A stretch of 64,000 nucleotides of DNA from Coniella vitis (lineage: Eukaryota; Ascomycota; Sordariomycetes; Diaporthales; Schizoparmaceae): the NCBI GenBank assembly GCA_011317545.1, contig WUJK01000003.1, positions 2,418,001 to 2,482,000 of the forward strand. Direction: 5' to 3'. The notes below the pieces were generated by a model. The model made no database searches. It was not told where the DNA came from and saw only the letters and a list, made by a program, of their open reading frames with translations. Below, piece after piece: positions 37,801 to 50,681 of the stretch (position 1 is its first letter; every line of letters begins with the position of its first letter). Position numbers and translations under genes: made by a program.

Positions 37801-39307
37801 GGTGGTCGAGGAAGGCACGAGGGCTGGAGGGGCGCCGCCAAAAGCGGAGGTTCCAAAGGAAGAGGTTGCGGGTTGGGCGCCAAAAGCAGGCTTAGCAGGA
37901 GCAGATACAGCAGCCTGGGGCGCAGGTTCACCTCGCAGCGCAGCCATGCCCGGATACGTGACACCCTCCTTGACAGCGTCATAGTAAACCATCCACCATG
38001 CAGCAAGCACTCCGTCCTTGTTCAAGGCCCATACAGCAGGTAGAGGACCAGGCGAATAGTCAATCTCCTGATCAGTAGGCACGGGTTTATACAGCTTGTC
38101 CTGACTAGACAGATCCAAGGCGAATCCAACCGGATAGGTGTCGTTGAATTCCTCGTCTGAAGGCAGTGCTGCTCGTCGTGAGTCGTCTGTAAATTCGGTC
38201 GTGAGCAAGACATTTGTGATTCGGTCCGCCGGCTTGTCAGTAGCTAGCGGAGCCTTGGCTTTTGTGAGTAGACCAAGGTCTCCAGTCGTTGAGGATGCCA
38301 CAATCAAGAGATCTTGAATTGATGGAGGGTGGTCCTTGATGCGCAAAACTGTAGGATGAGGTGCCGTGTCTTCGAAAGATGGGACGGGATTCATCAGCTT
38401 GCGGAAATCAAAAGACGGCGACTGGCCGGCTCCCCCTTGCCTCGTGATAGCGAAGAATTCGGAATTTGGGGGGGATCCATTCGTCTCATTGTAAACCGCT
38501 AGGAATAGATGATTTTCCAGCCAGGCAATGGAGGCTACATAATATTCACCGAGTGAATCTGGTTTGGGTATCTGCGCTTTCTCGACACCATCTGGCGTCA
38601 ATTGCACGATAGAGCCGTCACGAAGACCGGCAACCAGCTGTTTGCCTTTGGTGCTCCAGCCGACTGATGTTACACCAGAACGAAGGACTGGACCACTAGG
38701 ACCAGGCACCAGCGCCTTTTGCTTGAGATTGGCGATGAGAAGGCTACCGTTATTCGTCACGACAGCGCAGAATTCTGCCAGCTCGGGCATGGGGTTGGGC
38801 GCCAGTTCTTTGATGGTCTCGCCATTGGTGCTGATTTCAAAAGCCGTCTGTCCGCTGCCCTGAAGCAAAGTCTGCGTCTCATAAATGGCCAGACCACCGC
38901 CCTGCTCAGCCGACATGATAACATATTCTTCATCGGGCGTGAATGCCAAATGCGATATCCGTACCGACATTGGTATCTTTATTTGCGTTTCAAAGGGCCG
39001 GATTTCGGTATCGCCATTCTTGTCGGCGTCGAAAGCCTTTCGCACATTGTCGGTCGGATTGATGTAGATTGCGTCTGGGCCGCCTGCAGCGACTATGCCT
39101 TTGCGCGACGCAATAGCAAGCAGCGATGCTGTAGGAGCTGGTGGGGGCGACCATTTGTCTGTGAGCTGAACTTTGGCATCGCCAGCAAGAGGCGTGAAAC
39201 CAAGACTCTGGACGTGGTGCGCTGTTAGAGACAGTATAGATTTTGGAGCGTGGGAACTACTTCGTGCTCACCTCGGTCTGAATCGAGTCAATCTGGTCGT
39301 CATCCAT
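34858..39307 (-). CDS. NUP159: Nucleoporin Nup159 (Nup214-type)
   Basis: Two exons: 39307-39272 encodes only MDDDQIDSIQTE, and 39207-34858 encodes the rest after a 64-bp intron (GTGAGC..CCAG, phase 0). The product is 1461 aa, against 1460 in yeast. The N-terminal ~430 residues form the beta-propeller (SLGFTPLAGDAKVQL, YINPTDNVRKAFDA, VTSVGWSTKGKQLVAGL) that in yeast docks the DEAD-box helicase Dbp5 on the cytoplasmic side of the pore for mRNA export. Residues ~430-760 are FG repeats (AFGA, SFGT, VFGG). Then come three PLPPD motifs, a long acidic run (about 920-965), a few more FG motifs, and a C-terminal coiled coil (EAEDLDSILDDELARDLEDG, LERETQKLRQKKQDLKRIL) that in the family binds Nup82/Nsp1. 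The very short first exon is easily missed by gene finders. Confidence 0.95.
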
Positions 39308-39943
39308 GGTTGCTGTTTGGCGTTCGGTACGGTGCGACGGAGCCAGTGGAGCGATCGCGCTTTAAATGCTAACCATTGAGAGAACAGGGCCCAAGATAGT
39401 GTGTCTTGATGCAGAAAGAGGAATGATTGCGACGGCTGCTAGAGAGATATGTCAAGTTGGCGGCCTGCAACCAAGACACACTCGGCGTGTAGTGTTGTTG
39501 TAGGGCCAGAAAGAGTGCGCAAGTCAAGGTTCTAATCAAAGAAAGTTGAACGCGGCGCTGCCATAGCACTGAAAGATCGCAACTGCAAACAGCGTGCCTG
39601 CCCCAGCAGCACCTGCTCGTCAGGGAGCTTGGACCACTCACACAGGTGCAGGGATCGGTCAATGACAGGGGTCCACTTACCAGCAGTAGGAAGGCAGACA
39701 CGCAGACACACGGCAGTCCTGCAGCCTCGTCATCCCAGCTTGCCTGCTGAGCTTCCACTGGCAACCTCACCTTTCTCGCTGTGCGGCCAAACAATACACA
39801 AACTCGCAACGCTTCCCTCTCACTCAACCATCAACACGTCTGACCCAAACCCTTCAACCTACCGTTCTCTATTCATAGGAAGAGACCAAAGAATATTCAA
39901 CTGCAACTAGACATATACAATCCACGTTTCCAGCGTTGCCACA
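39308..39943. promoter_or_regulatory. Shared NUP159/PUP1 divergent promoter region
   Basis: 636 bp between the divergent ATGs of NUP159 and PUP1. It must hold both core promoters. Pyrimidine-rich stretches (CTTCCCTCTCACTC near 39810) precede the PUP1 ATG. I could not identify a proteasome-specific control element by eye. Confidence 0.5.
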
Positions 39944-40881
39944 ATGCCAGGCTTCGATTTCTCAAACTACAACCGCAACGCAGCGCTGCACGCTCGCGGT
40001 GTGCCGCTCCCCAAAGCAACCAGCACAGGAACCACCATTGTGGGATGTATATTCGACGGGGGTGTAGTTGTAAGAAGATCCTCAGCACCCGTTCATGCCA
40101 CGCTACAATGCGAACCACCGACCTGCCTCCCTCCTTGCCGTCACAGAGAAGCATCCAGCTGACCCATCGGACCCTCCTCTTTCTGTAACAGATCGCAGCC
40201 GATACGCGTGCTACCTCAGGTCCGATCGTGGCCGATAAGAACTGCGAGAAGCTTCACTACATTGCCCCCCAGATCTGGTGTGCAGGCGCCGGTACCGCCG
40301 CCGACACGGAATTCACAACCGCCCTCATCTCGTCCAACCTCGAGCTGCACTCACTATCGACGGGTCGTAAACCCCGCGTCGTGACGTGCATGACCCTTCT
40401 CAAGCAGCACCTCTTCCGATATCAAGGCCACATTGGTGCCTACCTCGTCGTCGCAGGCGTCGACCCTACTGGCACCCACCTCTTTACAGTGCACGCCCAC
40501 GGCAGCACAGACAAGCTGCCCTATGTGACCATGGGTTCCGGCTCGCTGGCAGCCATGAGCGTGTTTGAGTCAAGCTGGAAGGGTTCGCTTACACAGGAGG
40601 AGGCAATGGAGCTGTGCAGCCAGGCTATCCAGGCGGGTATCTTTAACGATCTGGGTTCCGGAAGCAACGTGGACTTGGCAGTCATTACGGCGGACAAGAC
40701 GACGCTGCACAGAGGCTACGTGAAGCCCAACGAGCGGAGCCAGAAGCTCAAGAGCTACAAGTTCCCCAAGGGCACCACCGCAGTGCTCAATGAAAAGGTC
40801 ATCAAGAAGGACGAGATTGCCAAGTTTGTGAGCGTGCACGAGCTGCCTGCTGAGGGCGAGAGAATGGACGTCGACATATAG
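39944..40881 (+). CDS. PUP1: 20S proteasome subunit beta2 (trypsin-like, N-terminal nucleophile)
   Basis: Two exons, 39944-40069 and 40192-40881, with a 122-bp intron (GTAAGA..ACAG, phase 0); the product is 271 aa. Cleavage of a 29-residue propeptide at ATSTG|TTIVG exposes the catalytic Thr1. Counting from it, Asp17 (IAADTRAT) and Lys33 (NCEKLHY) are in place, and the family motif GSGSLAAM is present, so the subunit should be active. The C-terminal extension (about 45 residues, FPKGTTAVLNEKVIKKDEI..VHELP) is the arm with which beta2 wraps around beta3. The protein acts in the 20S core of the 26S proteasome and supplies the trypsin-like site. The gene is divergent from NUP159. Confidence 0.97.
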
Positions 40882-41665
40882 AACCGAGGAGATGATGGTA
40901 GCGCAGATGGGCAGACGGACCTGGGAAAGAGGCGCCACGATGAGAGACGATGAGGGTTTAACGACCGGTCAAGTGGGACTTGTCAATGAAACTGGACACA
41001 TTGACAATGCCAGCACCTTGTACAATACTTGATAATGACAACCAAGCCTTGCAAACTGATTAAGAATTTTAAGTTGCGTCACGTAATGGTTCTGTATAGT
41101 GCTTCTCATTCGGTAAGCTCCTAGTCTTCAGTACGGATCCCGCAGCGTGTCATTCACACTTGAGAGTCTTTTATATACTCCTTGTTGCAGGGGGTTGCAC
41201 AGGGCGTGCCACTGTCTAAACAGCGAGTTTTCACTCGTAACTCGGGGCAACTAATTCCATTGTATCTGCTGCATGCGGTACATATGTATGAAATGGTCAC
41301 GAAATCTTTTTACCAAATCCCCAATTAACCATTTTCCAACCTCAAATGATATGCTTGCTAGGAAAACAGCGACAGAGGAGGAGCAAGACACCAGCAAAAG
41401 GTAAGTATAGTAAAAGCAGCCTCCTAAATTCCAAAAGTTGAATCCCTTCCCTAACCCTCATAACACCATGCCAGAAAAATGCACTTGGAGGCCATATAAA
41501 CCCAACGAGTCAGAACGAAAGCAAATCAATCAAATCAATCATCATAAGGGAATCCGCATCGTATAACAGCAAATCAGAGGAGCCCCTCTCTCCCTTCTCC
41601 CCAAAAGAAACGAATGTCAGCACCCAAGACGCTGTAGTACCTTTCATTTATCATGGCTGCCGACG
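40882..41665. other. Convergent 3' region between PUP1 and the C2H2 gene
   Basis: 0.78 kb between two convergent stop codons, becoming AT-rich from 41030 onward, consistent with overlapping 3' UTRs. No gene visible. Confidence 0.5.
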
Positions 41666-43775
41666 TTATGGCTTTTCAACCAACTCCTTGCGCAACCCCG
41701 CAATCTCAGCTTCCATGGAACTGATCTTCGCATCGCGCTGGGCCAATGTACTCTCCACCGATGCCAGACGAGCCTCACGCGCATTGGAGAGGCTCTCAAA
41801 TGACAAGAGCCGCTCACTCATTTCCTTGACCCTATCTTCAAGCTGCTGCATATAAGCCCACATACCCTGGTCCGCTTGCGCAAACAAATTTGCAGATGTA
41901 TTGTCGCCGCTGTTGGCGTGAGCAACAGTTCGGGAATGACTTGTTGTGTTGCTGCTGGTAATATTATTGGTGGTGGTGCTGTTTGGCGCCAGACCTGGTG
42001 GTGGTGGTGGTTGACCTTGTGGTCCATTAGTCGGTTGCTGAAGGCGGATAACATGAACAAGAGAATTGATTGTACTATGCGGTGGTGGTAGAGCTGGCAA
42101 GGGGTGTGTGTCTCGATCAGATGGGCGTCGGCCATACTGCTGCTGCTGCTGCTGCTGCTGCTGTTGTGGGTGTTGGAATTGGGTAGCCAACCCTGGCGAA
42201 CGCTGACGTGTCTGATCATGCAACGCAGGACTTAAAGGTTTGGGACTCTCGGTAATGCCTTTTTTTATTTTGTACAATGGTGAGCTTCCAACCATGTCCA
42301 TTTTTCTTGCTTTGGAATTTTGTTTTGGGGCAAATCAAAGGATTGACAAGTGAAGTCAGGGTGCTTTCAAGCAAGGAAAGAAAGGCCAAAAAAAAAAACA
42401 AGGAGCACCTACCAGAGATGCTGTTGACGATACCTGCCGGTACAGCAGCACTGCTGTTATTTGGAGGGTAAAGAATGCTCGGTGCTCCTCCTCGAGCAGC
42501 ACCACCGGCAGGAGGATACGTGTGAGAGTTCGGAACCAAGCCTTCTGGGCCTGTAGCATGATGACCCTTGACCGCTGCTGGAAGACTTTGCCTGCGCCGT
42601 TCATCATCGGCCATATCCACATCACCGTTCTCGTCGTAGCTTATCCCGACCATCGACTCGTCGCCTTCGTTGCGTGGTATACCCTCGAAGTCGCCCTGCT
42701 CGCCATAGCTTCCCATTGAGGCGCGCCGGCCAGCACACCCGCCCGCACCTTTACTGTGACGCGCCAACGCATCGCCTCGCGCAAATTTGCGGCCGCACTT
42801 TGGACACTCGTGGTTCTTTTCGCCTGTATGTAGCTTGCCGTGTCGCTTCAAGTCGTGGAGTCGCCGGAACCGCAGGCCACAATCCTTGCACAAGTACGGC
42901 TTCTCCTGGCTGTGGGTGAGAAGGTGGCTCTTGAGATTGTGGTGGCGCGTAAACTCGGTGTCGCAGTAAGGACACTTATGTTTCTTGGACGAACTGGGCG
43001 TGTGGTCGGCTCCATGGGGTAGACTTGCTGGTCGTGGCGGTGCCTGTGTGGCCGCGTTCGGAGAGAGGATGCCCGGATAAGAGAGCGAAGTTGCGGTCTT
43101 CTCGTCCATCTGGGCTTCTGGCTGGGATGCGTAGCTTTGTCGGTCACTGCGCTGGTCGACGTCCATGGGCCCGGGACTGTTCATCAGGGCATGGCTATCT
43201 GCGGCGCCTCCTGCGCTGGAGGCACTATGTGGCGGACTAATGTCTGTTCTCGCATCTGAGACGTTGGGTTGTGGTATCGTGACAGGGCCTAGGGCCTTTG
43301 TCGCCTCTGCAGCAAGTGCGATCTCGTCCATCGCGGGTGGAGCGTCCTGGGGACGGCTGACGGTCATAGTGGCGCCAGACATGAGTTCGCTGAGGGCTTT
43401 GTGGGTTGGATTCTCGCTGACGCCGGGTGGATTGCGTCGCTGCTCTTCTTCTCTGCGGCGACGCTCCTCTGCGATGGCAGCTGCGCCGGTAAGTTGGAAG
43501 GGGGGAGACAATTGCGCCGTCAAGCCCAGGCGGGCGATCTTTGTGGGCGAGTAGTCGCGTTGGTAATGGGTCGCAGAGGAAGGGGAGGTTGGCACGGCGG
43601 GAGAGTCCTCGCGAGGCCTCTTGTTGGAGGGTGGAGCAGGGTCTGCGCGCGCAACAGGCTGCTTGGGCGAGTCGAGGGGAGTTGAGGCTGAGGCGGACGG
43701 GGTTGCGGCCGTCGCGTGAGCGGCTGTGACGAGGGAGAGAGAATCTGTCGCGGAGGGTGCAGCGTCAGATGCCAT
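41666..43775 (-). CDS. C2H2 zinc-finger transcription factor (three fingers, coiled-coil tail)
   Basis: Two exons, 43775-42413 and 42309-41666, joined across a 103-bp intron (GTAGGT..AAAG); the product is about 668 aa. The acceptor choice at 42310 fits the phase but could shift by a few residues. The first in-frame ATG is at about 43775 (MASDAAPSATDSL); the frame stays open upstream without an ATG. Residues 1-290 are Pro/Ser/Ala-rich. Three tandem C2H2 fingers lie at about 295-380: CPYCDTEFTRHHNLKSHLLTH, then CKDCGLRFRRLHDLKRHGKLH, then CPKCGRKFARGDALARH. They have TGEK-type linkers and end in the fungal GGCAGRR signature. PolyQ (about 10 Gln) and Asn/Thr-rich stretches precede a C-terminal coiled coil (EDRVKEMSERLLSFES..LRKEL) that probably dimerises. 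It should be a nuclear DNA-binding regulator; its targets cannot be read from the sequence. Confidence 0.88.
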
Positions 43776-46700
43776 GAGGCAGGCTGTTGCTTTGCTGGCT
43801 ACTGTGGCAAGAAGATTGGGCGGTGTGCCTCGCTGCGGTGAGCCAATTGTGGTCACGGAAATGGACGACTGTCTCTCGTCTTCACAGTCCAGCAGTACGT
43901 TTAGGCTTCCTGACTCTATCGCGTCGCCAGGAGCATCCTCCGGTTCGGTAGCGGGACTGGGCGCGAGTGACGAAATGTCGAGGCTGTGTGGTTGTGGCGC
44001 TGTCGAGGATGGATCGTGGCGCGAGCTTTGATTTTTTTTTTTTTTTTTTTTTTTTGGCTATACTTTTATCTGGCAAGGACTAGGCTGTCGGATTCGGCTC
44101 CGTAATTTTCACAACTGGAATAGGGCCGGCGCGTCTTACACACGGCAGCGGTGAGGGCTGTGCGTGCAGTGCAGAGCAGTGACTATTATTGATCGCAGGC
44201 AAGACGTTGGCGTTGATGGCACATTGCTACCCGCAAAAGCCAGAGGAACCTTGTGCCAGTTTTATGCCGGGGGCGCCTTGCGGATTGCAAAGTGAGAGAT
44301 GGGCAGAAGGCAGGAACAGGACAACCGACCGCAGGCCTGGCCTCAGCGGGAGGGCAGCAGAGGTTCATCAGAGATGCACAGCGGCAGTGGCAGGTCAACA
44401 GAAAACCAAAAAATGGATGAATCAGCGTGCAGCCAGTGTCGGGGGCCCCAGCGGGGCGGCTTGCGGGCTGGTGGGCAGGCGGGCAGCGATTGATGGCTTG
44501 GGGGCGGGTGACAGGGACGGCCTGGGTACACGAACCACTGATCAACGGGGCCAATTGCCCAGACCCACCGCTGTGAATGCTGACGAAGTGCCGGTGCGCG
44601 ACGCTCCCCCTCCCACCTTTGGGCAAAACGTACGTAGGACTACCATAGTATAGTGCTGGACTATGTAGCGTGGCAGTGTGGCATTGCGGCAGTGTGGCTG
44701 TACATAGTAAGTAGATGGTACTGCCCGCGCTACGTAGGTGATTTTGGGGGAACCGGGGGATAGCAAGAGGCACCTGAAGTACAGAGTAGTAGGTACATGG
44801 AATCCAGCTTCTTCAGTGGCAGATGGCGTAGCTTAGTGGGGCTCCAGGCCCTGGAGCACTGGGATACGTACGACTGGTACGGTATATGCAGTCCCTGCAA
44901 ACCAGCCGGCGCCCCTGTCTCGGCACGCCCTGTACTATGTACAGCGGACAGACACCCCAGCATTGGTTTCTGCAGCGGACAATCAGTCATCTCAACCTTT
45001 CTCTGTCATCAGCCACTCCAGACTTGTCAGCCTCCCAACCAGGCTGACCAGTTGCCAGTTCACGGCCTGTCTCCTTTGTCTGTTCCATGACGTGGGTCTG
45101 ACTCGCTCGCCCTTCGCATCTCTGTCTTGTCCGCAGGAACATGTGCCGTATGTTCTCCTGGCCTCATGCGCTCCACCACGGCCTCGTGTCCTTGGGCGCA
45201 GCGCATCACAATATTCTTCGTGGCGGCAGATCCAGCATTATTGGGGTTTGGCGCGCCTTGCGTGTCCACCCGGTAATCTGGGTAATCACAAAGGCTCCCA
45301 GGCTATGCCATCTTGAGCCACAGCCTCTCCACCGCACTACGACACGTCCGGCCCCAAGAGGAAGCGAGGAGCCCGCGCCACCATCGGCCAAGGCGCAATA
45401 GGCAAGCCACTTCGACTCTCCATTTGTTGCGTTGCTTAGTCAGTATGGGTTGCTTCTTGGACAACGCTGGCACTATCAGAGTCGAGCAGCTGATGGAAGC
45501 GGCAGTGGCTTGTTGAGAGCAGTAATGGCAGCCAACAGGCGCCTGAACCCATCAGTCGCTAGCGATACCGAGTGCGTCCTACGTCGCGATGGCTCTGGTG
45601 CAACCCATCTGGCTGAAAGAGGTCGGGAGGCCGCTGTTGATGGCTGTTGCTTTTACACTGCATCCATCGACTCACAAGTTCCGGCGCACCACAGGCACAT
45701 GGCCCCAGCAGTATGTCCCACGATGATCTAGGTGCATATGCTCGTCAGCACCGACTGCCAGCTCGCGCTACACGCAGCCCTGAGCTATAAGCGCCTCAGT
45801 TCCCTCCTGAACTTCATCACGTCCAGCCTGCGTCATTCACCAGCACTCTTCCTGGTCTATCTTTGTGAGCTGAGCAGATTGTCGTGTTTGCTTGCGTCGA
45901 AAAGCGGCTCAACAGCAGTCAGACTACCATTCTCACTATTCCTGCTGAATCCTGCCATGTAAACCCGCGAGGCGTGCCGTCTAGCGTTTGGAAAATATGC
46001 AGAGCATCGCGCACTCTTGACGCCCTGTCCTGCTCGCGGATGCGCCGAAACCCTGAGGCTTGGTGTGCATTTCTTCAGCGTCGAAACAGACAAAAGGTGG
46101 CTGACGTGGCTGCTGTGTGTCGCGGTACTCTTATTGGTCTGCGCCGGGGAACTGGTCGCCTTTTGGGTCTCAGCTCTCATGTATGGCGATCCGAATAGGG
46201 ACACCACCGGCTACTGCAGATTCTCCTCAAAAATGTCACAATCTTCTGATGACAGGTTTTCAATGACCTGCAAGGTCGGATCCAAGATGCATTGAGAAAA
46301 CAGCCGAGGAATTTGTCATCTTGACAGAGCCTCAAAGCAGCAGAACCTGTGGAGATAATCCCACTTGCGCAGTTTGTTGCAAAGACATCTTCACATTCGA
46401 GGCATCCTACCCACACACCCCATCAGACTGTACCGGTTACAACGACGCCGGAACTCAATATCCCGGATCGGCGCTTGCACAGCACCACGTTACGCAAGTC
46501 CAAAGTTGGGCGCAGAACGATCACCCGACCGCTGCCAACCCATCGACTACCTTGACGAGCGCGTGAGGGCTGTTGAGTCTCTTGTAGTGAGTCTTTGAGA
46601 GGCTCTGCTTCACATCATTGCACACACTCACCCTCCAATCTGTGCAACTGTGAACCCAGACGTCTCTATGATCATTTACGCTCATCGCAGTACTGTTCTC

Positions 46701-47009
46701 GGTGGTTCATTGCACAATTCACAGTGTAGAATACACACTACGTGAATCATACCGCAGGTATGTGCTTGTCAAGAAGTATCGCACTCGAACCGCTTGGTAA
46801 ACACACAAACACACACGCACACACGCACACAAGAGAGACAAGCACAAAATGCTGTCTAGTCGAGCAAGGCTTTGCAGAAATGATTATGTCATGATACAAT
46901 CCAAACATTTACAAGGAATTATGCTAAAGAGCCTCAAAGGCACCCAGTTGAATGGCCTTCAATAAAAAGGCAAGTGCCTTTCTCCAACCTCGAGGAGCCT
47001 CGAATCACC
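43776..47009. other. 3.2-kb intergenic region
   Basis: The gap runs from the C2H2 gene start to the 3' end of the galactanase gene. A T tract of about 24 nt at 44032-44055 lies in the presumed C2H2 promoter. Two copies of the intergenic 9-mer are at 44701 and 44933. CA-rich repeats occur at 46800-46830. Open frames at 44189-44653, 45884-46295 and elsewhere lack conserved features. One codes a single hydrophobic stretch (about 46110-46170), but I see no gene model around it. Confidence 0.45.
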
Positions 47010-48182
47010 TTACAGCGAGGCAAAAGTGGCCAAGCTGGACAGAGCCTTGCCAGATGTAGAGAACATGATGTTGCTGGCACAGCTGCTACCAAGGCCAGCG
47101 TTGTTGATCCAAGCGGGCTCCCAGTAGAATAGACCAACACCACCACTGACGGCCTCGACAACAGCCGTGACGTCCTTGAGCCACGTGGACTGACCGGCCG
47201 CAGAGAAGGGAATGCTAGTGGTGTCGCTGGGGAAGCTGTACTCAGGGTCCGGGCAGGACGTGGGCCAGTCGGTCTCGGCGATAACAATGTCCTTGCCCCA
47301 GGTCGAGTGCATGTTGGTCAGGGATGTCTTGAGCGCGCTGAGGGTAGCCGAGGACGAGTAAAAGGGATAGTACGAGACGCCCATAATGTCAAAGTCGGTG
47401 GAGACGAGGTCACCCGCAGCGAGGACGCCCTCGTAGAACCACTCTTGCAGCGACCAGTCCCAGCCATTGGGCAGGTGGATCATGATTTGGGGCTGCGTCG
47501 TCAAGTCCGAGTCCTTGATACCCCAGGCGGCGCTGTGCAGCAGCGTTGCGACATTGCCGAAGCCACTGGTTGTTGCTTCACCCGTGGGGAAGAGCAGGCC
47601 GTTGCTGATCTCGTTGCCGATGGAGATGATCTTGGGCGTGATGCCTGCTGAGGCGAAGGAGTTGGACACGGCGAGGGTGTAGTTGTACAGCTCCCCTATA
47701 AGTGTAATTCCAAGAAAAGCGTCAGTCCCGTTATCCTATCTCCCAGCACCGGTATCTCGATACGCAGAGTTTTATCCTCGAGCAAAAGAGACTGATGGAT
47801 ACGTACAAGCAAGGTCGTCAATGTCGGTGGGCCATCCACTGGGAATAGCCTGGTCACCAGCATCCGCCCACGTGTCGCTGAAGTGCAAGTCGAGGTAGAT
47901 GCCCAAGCCAGCAGCGTTAGCACGCTTGGCCAGCGCTAGGTTGTACGCCAAGTCATAGCTGCCGTCCGAAGGGTTGACCCAGATGCGCTGGCGGACTGTG
48001 TTGACACCGGAGGCCTTGAGGATGGTCTCGAGGGCTTCGGTCGAGCCGGATGCCGTCTTGTAGGTGTAGCCCGCGGCTTCCTCGACCCCGACGCTGGACC
48101 AGTCAACACCGACATAGGTCAGTGCCGCGGAGGCGAGGGAGGCTCCAGAGAGGAGTTGCACGAGGCTGGTGGTGGTGAGCAT
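47010..48182 (-). CDS. galA: Secreted endo-beta-1,4-galactanase (GH53)
   Basis: Two exons, 48182-47807 and 47695-47010, with a 111-bp intron (GTACGT..ATAG, phase 1); the product is 353 aa, close to the size of known fungal GH53 enzymes. A signal peptide of about 18-20 residues (SLVQLLSGASLASA) precedes the mature start near ALTYVGVDWSS. GH53 motifs are clear: VRQRIWVNPSDGSYDL, the strand GIYLDLHFSDTWADAG, the acid/base Glu in SIGNEISNG, and the nucleophile Glu in IVIAETDWPTSC. The enzyme cleaves beta-1,4-galactan side chains of pectic arabinogalactan I outside the cell. It is the only plant-wall enzyme in the window. The symbol follows the Aspergillus enzyme of the same family; strict orthology is not shown here. 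Confidence 0.95.
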
Positions 48183-50637
48183 TATTGAAGTTGCTTATTG
48201 CTGTATCGTTGGACTGGTTTGCCGGGTATACTTGATATTGTATTAACAGGCTTTTTTAGAAAAAGAAAAATAGTACGGACCAGCCACCACTTGGAAAGAA
48301 GAGGATACAGGAAACAAACCCTCTGCCAAAGACAACAAAGTATCTTGAAACATTCGAACGAAAAGGAAGGAAGCAGACGACTATGTATAAGGGATCCAGT
48401 TCAACCATATATCACATGCACGTCGAGGCAAACAGGAAGCACCACCCCTATACCCCAAGTTACAACCTCCTCGGGCTACCTAAGAGACACGGAGTGGATC
48501 AGTACTGCATCCTGAGAATATCCACCAGTCAGTTATATTCTTGTTGCACATATCGTCACGGATCCCAGTAATAGCAGCGAGGGAATGGGAACGGGACTCG
48601 CTATGTTTTACTCTATACCATGCAAACCTGCTGCCGAAACAACTTCTCGGCTCCTCACTCTACACAAGCAAGGCCCTGGACCCTTTTTTTCTGATCGCTT
48701 GACCTGTCCTTCTCCGGACAGACAGCTTGCAATCGGCGACAGCAGCAATGATGCCAACGACGACAACGAGGACGAGGACTATCCACAATGGTGTAAAAGC
48801 ACGAATAGAAACGGGGGAAAAGGCTTACATGACTACATAAGAACTAGAGTTGCCTTGCAAGAAGGAAAAGTCCCCCCCCCCCGTCTTGCCCGCGCCCGCG
48901 CCCGCGCGCATCACATCACGAGCCCATCCATCGTCCCATTCCCCAAATCCCCAACCACTTCATCTCACGCCAAGAATATAGGGGAGGGAGGAGAAGAGGA
49001 AAAGAGGCACGACACAGTGCAAGGGTAGCCGCCCCCAAAAGCCGGGGCGCATGGCCCAAAGCCGCAAGTGGAGAGCGAGCGCCAAGCGTAGATGGTGTGG
49101 TTGGTCTGGAAAACGCGTATAAGTATAAATGAGTAAGTACGTACTTACCCCAGAAAGTGAGATATTACGACGATACGGGATGAAAATCCTTCGGAGCGGG
49201 GACAGTGTATTTATGTATAACTTGCTTAGTGTACTATTTATTATGTTAGGTCTTGAAACAGGGCTGCCATGTAAGTCTTACGTACTCAACCGCCAGTGTC
49301 AAACGGTCCAACAGGATATATGTGGTCCTTTGCTCATTTCAAGTCTTGGCATCCAGTCCCAAAAGACAGACAGCTACCTTTACTATGTACAGTCTGACGT
49401 TGGAAGATTGATCGCTCTCAATACTATCTGTTCACATGAGTTGTAACGGTTGACTGACTCAATGAATATACCATACCGTACATGGCAGTCATTTCTTTGC
49501 TCTGATTCACGTTCCATATACTATGCATACTATGCTGACTAGTAAGTAGCTGCCCCTCTCCGAAAGAACACCCGCGCCTATTACAAGTGGCTGACTATAA
49601 CAAGGTGCTTTAGCGTGACTATTTGTCATTATTTTGATTACATAGTACACAAAACCATCGTGCCACGTGCCAGGTAAGACCACGAGAGGTGAGCGTGGGG
49701 ATTCAGGGCCTTCTACCCGTTCTACGCGCCCGTGATCTCACCAGACGCTTCTCTGAAAGGAAGGAGGATGACGGTTCAAGGAGAGCGACGGCAGAAACAA
49801 GAATATAGTAGAAGTAAATAATTACTGTTTCCAGTGTATCATTCGCGGGGCGGATGCGGGCGGCTCTAATTGTGGCATGCGACACCACACGCTTATTACT
49901 GGGGAATTCATGATCTAGCCGAGCCAGTCAAATGATCTCAAGTTTTTCATGAACTATTGAAATTTCAGCTCATGTGTATATTTCTTGTCTTGATTATGTA
50001 AACTATTTGTTCCCAACGGGGCTGCGTGATTGGTCGCTACGACGACCCATGTTACTCTAGGTACTATGTAAGGCTCTCTGACATCTTGTTTAGGTAACGC
50101 ACTTATACGGAACTTGTCCTCCCGCTGCTTCACGACACTGTTTTCCACGAATAGTAACTTGGTAGATGGGGAGTTGACTACTGCGTACATGGTGGCTGAC
50201 TAGACGTGTCATTCTTGGAGGATGGTGAGCTGTCAAGTTGAGGGATATCCAATCTTTCAATTTATTTGCATTCCTCTCAGTAATGACGAGGTGCTATCCA
50301 ACCCTTAGATATTCCACACAGGAGCCTGGTCCTCACAGAAACTAAACCCGAAGTCGTCCCTAGTGGCGGTTCCCGCCACTCAACACCATTTCCCGTGCCG
50401 TTCGTACATGGAGAAACTGTTCTTCCGACTTCTCAACTCCTTCTATTGCCAAAAACACCTTCAAACTCCCGTCATCTTAATATAGACAATTCGCTCAGAG
50501 GGGTATCTTAACCAACTTTTTCACTATACCCTCAAACATGATGCCAAAACAAGAAACGATAACGGAAAAGAGAGACAAGGGAAAAGGAAAGCGCATAAGA
50601 ACAGCTGGTCATCCAAAACAAATCATGAAACAACACA

Positions 50638-50681
<44 letters not shown>

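Noticed and set aside
46017..46295. Frame with one hydrophobic segment (TWLLCVAVLLLVCAGELVAFW)
   Set aside because: Isolated, no homologous pattern or splice-supported extension; single hydrophobic runs are common by chance.
48585..49028. 147-codon plus-strand frame
   Set aside because: It contains runs from GC and CCC simple sequence (LARARARAH), no domain, and no matching splice partners.
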